The position numbers and the translations under genes are program-made. A model generated the notes under the pieces. That model did no database searches. It had not been told where the DNA came from and saw only the letters and a list, made by a program, of their open reading frames with translations. Source: DASYKT01 sp035995185 (lineage in GTDB: Bacteria > Acidobacteriota > Blastocatellia > Pyrinomonadales > Pyrinomonadaceae). Taken from it: a stretch of DNA of 64,000 nucleotides. Where the stretch lies: assembly GCA_035995185.1 (NCBI GenBank), contig DASYKT010000045.1, positions 31,014 through 95,013 on the forward strand, given 5' to 3'. Below are positions 25,823 through 33,114 of the stretch, in pieces. Each line of letters starts with the position of its first letter. Positions within the stretch are counted from its first letter, which is position 1.

Positions 25823-27007
25823 TTATTTTCTATAAAGTGCGGGAACAGGCGTGTCGCCGTTTTGTCCCCATTGGTCGGCGCGATAGGTACCGTTGTGACT
25901 ATTGACGATCCACCAATACCCGGTAGAAGGCCGCCAAACTGCTAAGTCGCACTTGCCGTCCCCGTCATAGTCGTTCTGCACGGCAATATCGCCGGTCGTC
26001 CCCCAGCTGGCTGTGATGTTGCTTCCGCCGCCGCTCGGCTTGATCACCCAAGCGCCGGCTGCGAACAAAGCAAAATCAGCCTTACCGTCGCCGTCATAAT
26101 CACCAGGTGCCGCCGCGTAGGTTGTGCCGCTCGAACCTAAGCCTTGTGTCTGTTGTTGCAAAAGATTAGTAGAATAGTAATAAAAGGTGAGATTAGAGTT
26201 CCGCCAGGTAGCAATATCGGCTTTACCATCCCCGTCGTAGTCGGAAGCTGCCGGGGTGTCTCCGGTCGCTCCAAACTGGGCACTGACAGAACTGCTGGTC
26301 GAACTTTGATAGATGTACCAGTATTGGGTAGAGGATCTAAAAACAGCAGGATCGGTCTTCCCATCGCCGTCAAAGTCAGCCGACGCTACCACATCGCTGG
26401 TAGTCCCAAGCGAGACGGTGTAGTAGATTCCCGTGCTGCTCGGAATTATCCACCAAAGACCGGTTGACGGTCGAAAAATGGCAAGATCGGTCTTGCCGTC
26501 GCCGTCATAGTCTCCTTGTGCAGCCTGATCTCCTGACATCCCCCAAGCTAGCGTAAAACCCTGTGAGCCACCTGCTCCGCCCAGGCAATACCAGATACCA
26601 TTTGATGGCCGCCAAACTGCTAAGTCCGCCGGCGGAATCGCGCTTGCGTTAGCATCTTCGACTGCTAATAGCTGCGAACCGGCATAGATGTATTCCTTCG
26701 ACATCTGCGTCGGAGTGGGTGTTGGCGGCGGCAGAAAGGGATTAACACTGGAAAGCAGGGAATCACTCTTCGCCAACTGATTCTGCTGCAATCGAGCTTT
26801 TTCCTCACGAGCGGAATCTTCCAAATATTTTAGCCCAGCTCCAAACACTCCAACAGACAGAAATGCAATCACAGCTATGACCAGCCAGCGTTGTGTTCCC
26901 GATAACGAGCGCCACCACAGTTTCTGTTTGTTTGCCGTTGTGCTACTTACAGTAGTTTCTTCGTGCGCGAAAATGCTTTCCATCGCCTCACGTCTTCTTT
27001 TGGACAT
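25823..27007 (-). CDS. Membrane-anchored FG-GAP/VCBS repeat protein
   Basis: The 394-residue protein has a cytoplasmic N-terminus (1-40), one transmembrane helix (about 41-60, WLVIAVIAFLSVGVFGAGL), a Pro/Thr linker and then at least five repeats of the kind DYDGDGKTDLAIFRPSTG. Each DxDxDGKxD loop is a calcium site of the FG-GAP beta-propeller type. YIYAGSQLLAVED before the repeats resembles a sequence found in RHS proteins of Blastocatellia. An AGGT lies 7 bases before the ATG. It is first in the operon with the RHS gene and likely displays or binds the RHS shell at the cell surface. Confidence 0.8.
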   Translation of the reverse strand: MSKRRREAMESIFAHEETTVSSTTANKQKLWWRSLSGTQRWLVIAVIAFLSVGVFGAGLKYLEDSAREEKARLQQNQLAKSDSLLSSVNPFLPPPTPTPTQMSKEYIYAGSQLLAVEDANASAIPPADLAVWRPSNGIWYCLGGAGGSQGFTLAWGMSGDQAAQGDYDGDGKTDLAIFRPSTGLWWIIPSSTGIYYTVSLGTTSDVVASADFDGDGKTDPAVFRSSTQYWYIYQSSTSSSVSAQFGATGDTPAASDYDGDGKADIATWRNSNLTFYYYSTNLLQQQTQGLGSSGTTYAAAPGDYDGDGKADFALFAAGAWVIKPSGGGSNITASWGTTGDIAVQNDYDGDGKCDLAVWRPSTGYWWIVNSHNGTYRADQWGQNGDTPVPALYRK

Positions 27008-27162
27008 AGTTAGACCTATCCGATCTTCTAAATATTTAATTTTCCCGCTTGAATTTGACCTTTGCTGAGACCTACAAAGCAGCTTTTCTTAATTAAAAAG
27101 CCGCCCGCAGTTTTAGGAGAGAGGTTAAAACTGGTTTTTATGTTTCAATAACTATGGTTTTT

Positions 27163-27345
27163 TTACGCCAAAACGTTACAGATTCTCCGAAACAATCTCG
27201 GAAAATCAAAAATCATGCCAATCAAAGTACTTAGACAGGAGAAAACTCGGAAAGTTCCCGGCAAAAAGAAAGCACCGGCAGGCTGAGCCAGGTAGCGCTC
27301 ATCCGACGGTACTATCTGGACAGTTAGGCAAATCAGGAGCCGTCT
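27163..27345 (-). ncRNA. Structured leader segment upstream of the FG-GAP/RHS operon
   Basis: The roughly 365-base leader between the promoter and the ATG at 27007 contains a closing stem GACGG/CCGTC (27305 and 27343 region), a hairpin GAGC-GCTACCTG-GCTC and a hairpin GCCGG/CCGGC. I tested it by eye against c-di-GMP-I, TPP, SAM and cobalamin riboswitch signatures and found no convincing match. It may be a regulatory RNA element of unknown class or just chance pairing. Confidence 0.3.
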
Positions 27346-27378
27346 CATTTACAAACCTTTTAATTAAATTGACGAGAC

Positions 27379-27408
27379 TTTATATACTTCCCTAATTCTC
27401 GTTGTCAA
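27379..27408 (-). promoter_or_regulatory. Sigma-70-type promoter of the FG-GAP/RHS operon
   Basis: On the minus strand a perfect TTGACA (27403-27408) precedes TATATA (27381-27386, spacer 16) or TATAAA (27379-27384, spacer 18). Transcription would start near 27372 and yield a leader of about 365 bases. Confidence 0.65.
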
Positions 27409-27730
27409 GAAATACTTACCCGGAAGTGTTAAATCTTTCCAACACTCTTTATAGGACTTTTGAAGATAGATACGGATTGGAAGAGATTGGTTGCTTTTGG
27501 GCATATTTCCGTCGCTGAGTTCGGAATACAGGAATTTACTTGATTCTAAAAAGAGATGTATTAAATCTAGTTCTCTTGTGGTAGGAGAACAAGAGAAACG
27601 ATTTGTTCTCTAAATTGTGCCTCCATTGGTTAGGAGTTTAAGAGAACAGGGGCTTTCGGTGAATGAGACTTTTGGGATGTTTGGGATTTTTTATTGACAA
27701 TGAACTTGCTAAACACAGGCTACAAGAAGT

Positions 27731-27749
27731 TGTTGCACCTATGTTGCAC
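27731..27749. promoter_or_regulatory. Paired TGTTGCAC motif near the right end of the element
   Basis: TGTTGCAC (27731-27738) and ATGTTGCAC (27741-27749) repeat the arrangement at 16565-16583, about 40 bases inside the right att repeat. It is a likely recombinase arm site. Confidence 0.6.
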
Positions 27750-27753
27750 TAAA

Positions 27754-27779
27754 TTGAAAAGAGCGACTCTAAGAGCCGC
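27754..27779 (-). terminator. Element-borne terminator downstream of tRNA-Lys
   Basis: On the minus strand GCGGCTC-TTA-GAGTCGC forms a 7-bp stem with one G-U pair, followed by TCTTTTC. It lies 20 bases past the tRNA end and would replace the terminator that integration moved to 16345-16376. Confidence 0.6.
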
Positions 27780-27789
27780 CCTAAACTAT

Positions 27790-27843
27790 TGAAATTAATG
27801 GTGAGCCGAGCAGGACTCGAACCTGCGACCCAATGGTTAAAAG
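27790..27843 (-). repeat. Right attachment repeat (in the intact tRNA-Lys)
   Basis: This 54-bp sequence is identical to 16383-16436. It covers the 3' 45 bases of the working tRNA gene and 9 bases of flank. Confidence 0.93.
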
Positions 27844-27874
27844 CCATTTGCTCTACCAACTGAGCTATCGGCCC
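27799..27874 (-). tRNA. tRNA-Lys (anticodon UUU)
   Basis: The 76-base cloverleaf has a 7-bp acceptor stem GGGCCGA/TCGGCTC (one G-U pair), the D-arm GCTCAGTTGGTAGAGC, an anticodon stem AATGG/CCATT with loop CTTTTAA (anticodon TTT), the T-arm GGTTCGAGTCC and an encoded CCA. It is the integration site of the element and is kept intact by the att sequence. Confidence 0.97.
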
Positions 27875-28060
27875 ATCTTTTCCAAAGACGCCCCACCCGC
27901 AGTAAGGCGAAACAAAAATTTTAAGAAAGCGTGAGGAAAAGGTCAAGCGTCCCGTAACGAATAATGGTGAATGGCGGGTTATTGGTGTCCGGCCGCCAAG
28001 AAAATTTGTACTATGACGATGGATATTCACCGTTAACAATGACTCATTAACCGCTATTCG
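27875..28060. other. Spacer between tRNA-Lys and the feo operon
   Basis: The segment has a weak inverted pair (GAATAATGGTGAATGGCGGG with ATTCACC and CCGCTATTCGC), another short dispersed repeat. No gene is visible. Confidence 0.4.
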
Positions 28061-28198
28061 CTAATCTCCGCACTTACCGCAGCCCGTTTCGCAGCCGCCT
28101 TTGGCTCCCTTTTTTCCCGCGACCTTGCGCCAGACATTCAGGCCGACGTAAAAGACGGCTGAAAGAATGATCAACGTTACTATTAGATACTGCAGCAT
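28061..28198 (-). CDS. FeoB-associated Cys-rich membrane protein
   Basis: This 45-residue protein starts at the ATG at 28198, inside a longer frame that only shadows feoB. It has one transmembrane helix (MLQYLIVTLIILSAVFYVGL) and a basic, Cys-rich tail ending KGGCETGCGKCGD. The layout matches the small FeoB-associated Cys-rich membrane proteins (PF12669-like) that accompany FeoB in many phyla. It begins 5 bases after the feoB stop, so it is the third gene of the feo operon. A role in ferrous iron handling at the pore is inferred from context. Confidence 0.8.
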   Translation of the reverse strand: MLQYLIVTLIILSAVFYVGLNVWRKVAGKKGAKGGCETGCGKCGD

Positions 28199-28203
28199 AA
28201 ATC

Positions 28204-30189
28204 TTAAAAACCCAGCGCTTTGCCTCCCTGATAGGTAATGAACGAGGCTACGTAGGCCAGCACCGTCATATACACGACCATAAAAATCGGCCAGCCCCAC
28301 GAATTTGTTTCCCGCCGCACCACCGCCACGGTAGACATACATTGGCAGGCCAGAACGAAAAACACCATCATCGTCAGCGCCGTCAAGGGCGACCACGCCG
28401 GCGTCACGCCATCGTCTTGTTTCGCGTCGCGGACGGCTTCGATCAGCGAAGGCGAGTCGGCGTCAGAATCCTTATCTACATTGTAAAGAATGCTCAGCGT
28501 CGATACCAGCACTTCGCGCGCGGCAAAAGAAGCGATCAGCGCCACGCCCATCTTCCAATCAAAACCGAGCGGAGCAATGGCCGGCTCGATCACTCTTCCC
28601 AACTGCCCGGCGTAGCTTTCTTTCAGGTCCGGAGCCTGGCTTTGTAATTCTGCAACAGCAGTATTGGGGGCGGTACTCGCTGTTGTATCAGCGGTCGTGG
28701 CCGCGATGCGCGGAAACGCGGTCAGCGCCCAGAGAATGATCGAGATCGCCAGGATCACCGTGCCCGCGCGTTTTACGAACATCCAGCCGTTTTGAAACAT
28801 ATTGAGTAAAACGGTGCGGATATTCGGCAGGCGGTAAGACGGCAGTTCCATCACCAGCGGCGGCGGCGGCGATTTCAGGATCGTGCGTTTGAAAATGAAC
28901 GCCATGATTATCGCGGCCACGATACCCAGCACGTACATCGAAAGCATTATCAGCGCGCCCACCGAAATAAATCCCAGCAGCATCTGCCCGGAAAAAAACG
29001 CCGCTATCATCAGCGTATAAACCGGCAGCCGCGCCGAACAGCTCATCAGCGGGGCGATCATTATCGTCGCGATGCGGTCTTTGGGGCTTTCGATGGTGCG
29101 CGCCGCCATGATGCCGGGAATGGCGCAGGCAAATGAACTCAGGAGCGGTAAAAATGCCTTGCCATGCAAACCGACGCCGCGCATCAGGCGGTCGAGTAAA
29201 AACGCCGCGCGGGTCATATAGCCCGTGTCTTCTAAAATAGAGAGAAAGAAAAAGAGCAGCAGGATCTGCGGCAGAAAAACAAGAATGCCGCCGACACCGG
29301 CGATCACGCCGTCGGCCAAAAGATCGGTCAAAATTCCCGGCGGCAGAGAGTCTTTTGCGACCTGTGCCAGCGCCCCAAAACCTTTATCGAGCAGGTCCAT
29401 CGGCAGCGCCGCCCAGGAAAAGATCGTTTGAAAAACCAGCAGCAGGATCGCCCCCAGGATCAGCAATCCCCAAAACTTATGGGTCAAAACACGGTCGATC
29501 TTTTCAGAGCGGTTTCTTTCGGCCGTCACTTTTCGTATGACCGACGCCTGCACCACGTCTGAAATAAATTTATAGCGGGCAAAGATCTTTTTGTTTTCTT
29601 CCGCGATGTCTTTTATCTCGGCCAGAGCAGGATCCAGCTTCCCAACGTTCCGGGTATCTCTCACCACTTTTGCTATCTCATCGATACCGATCTTTTGCGT
29701 GACGGTGACCGCGATGACCGGCGCGCCCAACATTTCAGAAAGCTTTTGGGTATCTATCTCCAGGCTTTCCCTTTCGGTCATGTCCATCATCGTCAGGGCG
29801 ACGACCACGGGAATTCCGTATTCCAACAGCTGCGTGACGAGATAAAGATTTCTCTCGAGGTTGGTGGCATCGACGGCGGCTATGATCACATCGGGGCGCG
29901 AAAGGCCGTTGATATTTCCGGTCAGCACATCGCGGGCGATCTGTTCATCCAGCGAGGCTGCGTCGAGACTGTAAAGCCCCGGCAGATCGATCAGCAGCGC
30001 GGCGCTGTCCTTACCGTTGAGCTGCCATTGGCCTTCTTTGCGTTCGACAGTCACGCCCGGATAATTCGCCACCTTTTGCCGCAGCCCGGTCAGCGCGTTA
30101 AAAAGCGTGGTCTTCCCCGCGTTAGGGTTGCCCGCCAGCGCTATCACCAAATTCTTTTTTTCTGCGCCGGTTTGTATAGGGGTTTGCAT
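28204..30189 (-). CDS. feoB: Ferrous iron transport protein B
   Basis: FeoB takes up Fe(II) across the inner membrane with an N-terminal G domain. I use the ATG at 30189 (661 residues) rather than the TTG at 30204. The G domain shows GNPNAGKTT (G1), a YPGVTVE switch I (G2) and DLPGLYSL (G3). The G4 motif reads TMMD where FeoB usually has NxxD, so the guanine-contacting Asn is Thr (about residue 133). The membrane part has the usual helices, with the gate motif GVGGILVFLPQI and the SCSARLPVYT Cys-Ser-Ala-Arg-Leu-Pro signature. Length is slightly short for the family. It follows feoA by 81 bases, a gap that holds a hairpin AACTACG/CGTAGTT (30205-30226). Confidence 0.95.
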   Translation of the reverse strand: MQTPIQTGAEKKNLVIALAGNPNAGKTTLFNALTGLRQKVANYPGVTVERKEGQWQLNGKDSAALLIDLPGLYSLDAASLDEQIARDVLTGNINGLSRPDVIIAAVDATNLERNLYLVTQLLEYGIPVVVALTMMDMTERESLEIDTQKLSEMLGAPVIAVTVTQKIGIDEIAKVVRDTRNVGKLDPALAEIKDIAEENKKIFARYKFISDVVQASVIRKVTAERNRSEKIDRVLTHKFWGLLILGAILLLVFQTIFSWAALPMDLLDKGFGALAQVAKDSLPPGILTDLLADGVIAGVGGILVFLPQILLLFFFLSILEDTGYMTRAAFLLDRLMRGVGLHGKAFLPLLSSFACAIPGIMAARTIESPKDRIATIMIAPLMSCSARLPVYTLMIAAFFSGQMLLGFISVGALIMLSMYVLGIVAAIIMAFIFKRTILKSPPPPLVMELPSYRLPNIRTVLLNMFQNGWMFVKRAGTVILAISIILWALTAFPRIAATTADTTASTAPNTAVAELQSQAPDLKESYAGQLGRVIEPAIAPLGFDWKMGVALIASFAAREVLVSTLSILYNVDKDSDADSPSLIEAVRDAKQDDGVTPAWSPLTALTMMVFFVLACQCMSTVAVVRRETNSWGWPIFMVVYMTVLAYVASFITYQGGKALGF

Positions 30190-30270
30190 ATCCGGAAATA
30201 ACAAAACTACGCCGGAAGACGTAGTTGCTTAAATTAAAAACTAGATAATTATTTGTATCGCACTAAAATT

Positions 30271-30522
30271 TTATATTGCGTCGCCGACCTCGATCATCCG
30301 CGCTTCGTTCCGGCGCACCGCCAGGTGATAACCGCGAACCTTGATCTCCATCGGATCGCCGAACGGAGCGGATTTGACCACCCTGACCATCTCGCCCGGT
30401 ACGATCCCCATTTCCATCAGCCGCCGCGTGACCGCATCGGTCCCCGTCACTGACGATACTTTTGCCGTTTGCCCTTTGGCGACGCCGGCCAGTGTTTTGT
30501 CGTTATCTTTGTGTACAGTCAT
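30271..30522 (-). CDS. feoA: Ferrous iron transport protein A
   Basis: The 83-residue SH3-like cytoplasmic protein has the FeoA pattern: RRLMEMGIVPGEMVRVVKSAP and a beta-rich end YHLAVRRNEARMIEV. FeoA stimulates FeoB. It is the first gene of the operon, downstream of a Fur-type box and promoter. Confidence 0.95.
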   Translation of the reverse strand: MTVHKDNDKTLAGVAKGQTAKVSSVTGTDAVTRRLMEMGIVPGEMVRVVKSAPFGDPMEIKVRGYHLAVRRNEARMIEVGDAI

Positions 30523-30548
30523 TTCTTTTCAGTTCTTATCCCGCTAAT

Positions 30549-30577
30549 AATATACGCTAATTGAAAATAATTTTCAA
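30549..30577 (-). promoter_or_regulatory. feo promoter overlapped by a perfect Fur-type box
   Basis: On the minus strand TTGAAA (30572-30577), a 17-base spacer and TATATT (30549-30554) form a strong promoter. The palindrome TTGAAAATAATTTTCAA (30561-30577) covers the -35 and half the spacer. Its core TGAAAATnATTTTCA is a 7-1-7 inverted repeat like the Fur consensus TGATAATnATTATCA. A repressor bound here would block RNA polymerase when iron is plentiful. Confidence 0.85.
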
Positions 30578-30693
30578 TTTCAATTAGGCAAATTCGAGGT
30601 GCCGTGGCGATTTTGTGAATTTTGCGTAAACTATTGTGTAATTTGAGGCTAACTGTTAATTGTTCACTGTTAATTAGTATTACCCATAAAAAA

Positions 30694-30806
30694 CGGGTCA
30701 GTACCGGGAACGTAGTGACCGGCTAATGAGACAACTAATCCGTGAGCAGGATAGGAAAGTCTATGCCGAGAAGCCAGTCACTACGTTCCCGATACCGACT
30801 TCATTA
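30694..30806. repeat. Inverted repeat, GTCAGTACC family, copy 3
   Basis: The left arm GGGTCAGTACCGGGAACGTA pairs with the right arm TACGTTCCCGATACCGAC, and GTGACCGGCT with AGCCAGTCAC, around a central stretch of about 40 bases. It matches copies at 11936-11973 and 12639-12725. Confidence 0.8.
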
Positions 30807-30866
30807 CGATCAAACAATTGATAATTATGCGTAAAGATCTCTCAAAGAAAGCAGATAGAATTAATA

Positions 30867-30872
30867 TATAAT
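30867..30872 (+). promoter_or_regulatory. TATAAT 6 bases before a start codon (possible leaderless gene)
   Basis: A perfect TATAAT ends 6 bases before the ATG at 30879, so transcription would start at the A of the ATG. No Shine-Dalgarno sequence and no clear -35 box are present. Confidence 0.4.
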
Positions 30873-30878
30873 CAACTT

Positions 30879-32078
30879 ATGTTCAGGCGGGTCTATCTCG
30901 ACAACAGCGCAACCACGCCGGTGGATGCCGAAGTGCTGGAAACGATGCTTCCCTTTTTGCGGGACAAATTCGGCAATGCTTCGAGCATTCATTTTTTCGG
31001 CCAGGAAGCGCGCAGCGCGGTCGATAAGGCGCGCCACGAAGCGGCAAAGATCATAGGCGCCCGTCCGAACGAGATGGTCTTTCTCTCCGGCGGAACGGAA
31101 GCCAACAATCTCGCCATCCGCGGTTTGTGCGAAGCGAACGTTTCGCACGGCAAACATATCGTCACTTCATCGATCGAGCATTCGGCCGTCAAAAATGTCT
31201 GCGAATCGCTCGAAGAAAAAGGATGGGAAGTAACCTGGCTCCCCGTTTATGATAATGGAATTGTCCGCGCCCAGGATGTGAAAGCTTCTCTGCGGCCGGA
31301 CACCGTGCTGGTCACAATAATGGCCGCCAATAACGAGATCGGCACGATCCAACCGGTCAAAGAGATCGGGCAATTAATAAAAGAGCACCGCGCTAATGGA
31401 AACAAGATCTGGTTTCATACCGATGCCGTTCAGGCCGTCGGCAAGATGCCGCTTGACGTGGAAGAGATCGGCTGCGATCTGCTTTCGATGTCGGCGCACA
31501 AACTTTATGCGCCAAAAGGCGTGGGAGCTTTATACGTCAGGCGCGGCGTGCGGGTGCAAAAACAAAATATCGGCGGCCACCAGGAGCGCGAACGCCGCGG
31601 CGGTACCGAATCGGTCCCTTTGATCGCGGCTTTTGGCAAGGCTCTGGAAATGGCGCGTGCCGGTCTTACCCGACGGACCGAACATTTGCGCGTTTTACGT
31701 GATGAACTCGAAGCGCGCGTCGCCGAAAAGATCCCGGATGTTATTTTTAACGGCGACCGCGAAAACCGCCTCTCTAATATTTCAAATATTTCGTTTCGTT
31801 TTATCGAAGGCGAAGGGCTGCTGATAAATCTCGACCTGCAAGGCATCGCGGTCTCGACCGGTTCGGCCTGCTCCTCGGGCTCGCTCGAGCCTTCGCCGGT
31901 GATTCGCGCGCTGGGGCGAAATGACGAACTCGCCCGCGGTGCTATCCGCTTTAGTTTTGGAAAAGATAATACGCTCGAGGATGTAGACTATTTGATGGAA
32001 GTGCTGCCAAAAGCGGTGGAAAGCCTGAGAAAACTTTCGCCTTTATATCAGCGGCAGGTGGCGGAAGCCCAGGCATGA
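30879..32078 (+). CDS. Cysteine desulfurase (NifS/IscS family)
   Basis: This PLP enzyme takes sulfur from L-cysteine for Fe-S clusters or thio-modification of tRNA. The 399-residue protein begins VYLDNSATTPVD, has GGTEANNLAIRG near the cofactor phosphate site, the PLP Lys208 in SMSAHKLYAPKG, and the active-site Cys331 in the loop STGSACSSGSLEP. Loop length is that of the IscS/NifS class rather than the SufS class. No iscU, iscR or thiI neighbour is present, so the pathway is uncertain; an MnmA partner elsewhere is plausible. The feo operon is its divergent neighbour. Confidence 0.95.
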   Translation: MFRRVYLDNSATTPVDAEVLETMLPFLRDKFGNASSIHFFGQEARSAVDKARHEAAKIIGARPNEMVFLSGGTEANNLAIRGLCEANVSHGKHIVTSSIEHSAVKNVCESLEEKGWEVTWLPVYDNGIVRAQDVKASLRPDTVLVTIMAANNEIGTIQPVKEIGQLIKEHRANGNKIWFHTDAVQAVGKMPLDVEEIGCDLLSMSAHKLYAPKGVGALYVRRGVRVQKQNIGGHQERERRGGTESVPLIAAFGKALEMARAGLTRRTEHLRVLRDELEARVAEKIPDVIFNGDRENRLSNISNISFRFIEGEGLLINLDLQGIAVSTGSACSSGSLEPSPVIRALGRNDELARGAIRFSFGKDNTLEDVDYLMEVLPKAVESLRKLSPLYQRQVAEAQA

Positions 32079-32092
32079 TCTGGTTTTAGATT

Positions 32093-32166
32093 TATTCGTG
32101 TGATTAGTGTAATTCGTGGCTAAATTTTTCTACTTTTAGCTACGAATTACACTAATCACACGAATA
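32093..32166. repeat. MITE-like repeat core, perfect palindrome copy
   Basis: ATTCGTGTGATTAGTGTAAT (32093-32112) continues TCGTGGCTAAA and is followed after a short loop by the full complement TAGCTACGAATTACACTAAT, then CACACGAAT (total arm about 33 bases). It ends directly at the stop codon of the next minus-strand gene (32167). Confidence 0.85.
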
Positions 32167-33105
32167 CTAAGCAGTTATTATCACTGCCTTCGTTCCCGTC
32201 AGCTCCGAAAAATCCTTGGTAAATATTGTCTCGACGCGACGCACGCGGCCGATCGCATCGACCACGTCCTGCGTGCTGATCAGATTGTCTTCGACGTGCG
32301 CGATCGCCCACGCGGGCAAATGCGACGCTGCGTGAAGCATGTCTTCGATCATATGCAGGTATTGCGATTTTGTCTGGGTGTGCGTTCCCAGCCTGCCGGC
32401 GAATTGCCGGTCGGTCTCGTCCCAAAATTCACCGCCGCCGTTTAACCATTCTTCCCGCCACGCCGACAAGCCATAGCTGGCTTTCACATTCAGGTTGTGC
32501 ATTCGCGGTAATCTCAAAAACATCAGCTCCGAGCGGTTTTCCGCCAGAAATTCGTTGGCCGGTTTATTGGTGCATGAGTTGCTTTGACTGTTATCAAAAG
32601 GCTCCGATGAATCCGACCAGATCCGCCGGAAAACATTCGAAAGCGGTTCGCGCAGTTCGCGCGTAGTTTCATCAAAAGAAAGCGCGTGGTCGCCCACCGC
32701 CATCCCGATGTTAAGCGCGAGGGCGTGCGCCAGCGGCGAATCTATCTGGTTGATATTGCGGCGCAGATTATCGAACCACCAGGCGTCGGTTTCGCCGAAC
32801 CAGCTCTTGAGCGCGGGATTCGCCAGTTTATAACTCGGAACATAAACATTGTTAAGGACCAGCTCGAGCTGTTCTTCGGTAAGTTTTTCGTTATTGTTTT
32901 GAACGGAAGCGATCGCTTTGGTCCACGACCACTGCATCAGATCGTTGGCCGAAACACGCACGTTCCAGCGCTTTAAATAAACACCGAGCAAGCTGTCGCC
33001 GGTAAACGGCAGGCAGATGGAACCGAATTTCAGGCGGCGCAAAACGTTCAGCTCAAAGGCCAGCCAGCCTTTACGAAAAACACTCATTTCATGTGACATT
33101 CTCAT
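32167..33105 (-). CDS. Uncharacterised protein, possibly D12-methyltransferase-like
   Basis: I do not recognise a firm family for these 312 residues. The segment ICLPFTGDSLLGVYLKRW followed by VRVSANDLMQWSW (about 31-62) resembles the start of D12-class adenine methyltransferases (EPFxGSG...NDxN). The DPPY catalytic motif of that class is not visible; instead there is RLPRMHNLNVKASYGLSAW (about 199-217). It may be a degenerate methyltransferase-fold protein. The start lies 9 bases after the stop of the HD-GYP gene, so the two are one transcription unit. The end is capped by a dispersed repeat. Confidence 0.4.
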   Translation of the reverse strand: MRMSHEMSVFRKGWLAFELNVLRRLKFGSICLPFTGDSLLGVYLKRWNVRVSANDLMQWSWTKAIASVQNNNEKLTEEQLELVLNNVYVPSYKLANPALKSWFGETDAWWFDNLRRNINQIDSPLAHALALNIGMAVGDHALSFDETTRELREPLSNVFRRIWSDSSEPFDNSQSNSCTNKPANEFLAENRSELMFLRLPRMHNLNVKASYGLSAWREEWLNGGGEFWDETDRQFAGRLGTHTQTKSQYLHMIEDMLHAASHLPAWAIAHVEDNLISTQDVVDAIGRVRRVETIFTKDFSELTGTKAVIITA

Positions 33106-33114
33106 AATTGCCGT

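Larger units (their letters stand above)
16383..27843. mobile_element. Integrative element in tRNA-Lys(UUU), about 11.4 kb, decayed
   Basis: The element is bounded by perfect 54-bp direct repeats (16383-16436 and 27790-27843) that contain the 3' portion of tRNA-Lys. It carries an excisionase-like gene, a P4-type primase/helicase, a tyrosine recombinase, a CGNR-like zinc protein and a cargo operon (FG-GAP, RHS, exported protein). Paired TGTTGCAC motifs lie near both ends. Base composition is more AT-rich than the flanks, strongly so in 17-20.6 kb. Primase and integrase are both truncated at one junction, so the element is probably no longer able to move by itself. Confidence 0.9.
30578..30878. 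other. Divergent spacer between feoA and the cysteine desulfurase gene
   Basis: Apart from the feo promoter region it holds an AT-rich palindrome (TAACTGTTAATTGTTCACTGTTAATTA) and the full inverted repeat 30694-30806 of the GTCAGTACC family. No gene is visible. Confidence 0.6.

Noticed and set aside
27220..27345. c-di-GMP-I (GEMM) riboswitch in the RHS operon leader
   Set aside because: On the plus strand AAAGCACCGG and GAGCCAGGTAGC vaguely recall GEMM pieces, but the strand is opposite to the operon and the key GACGCAAAGC segment is absent.
28061..28396. Longer 111-residue version of the FeoB-associated protein
   Set aside because: The first 66 residues are antisense-frame sequence overlapping the feoB end. 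Only the last 45 residues look like a protein and have a proper start.
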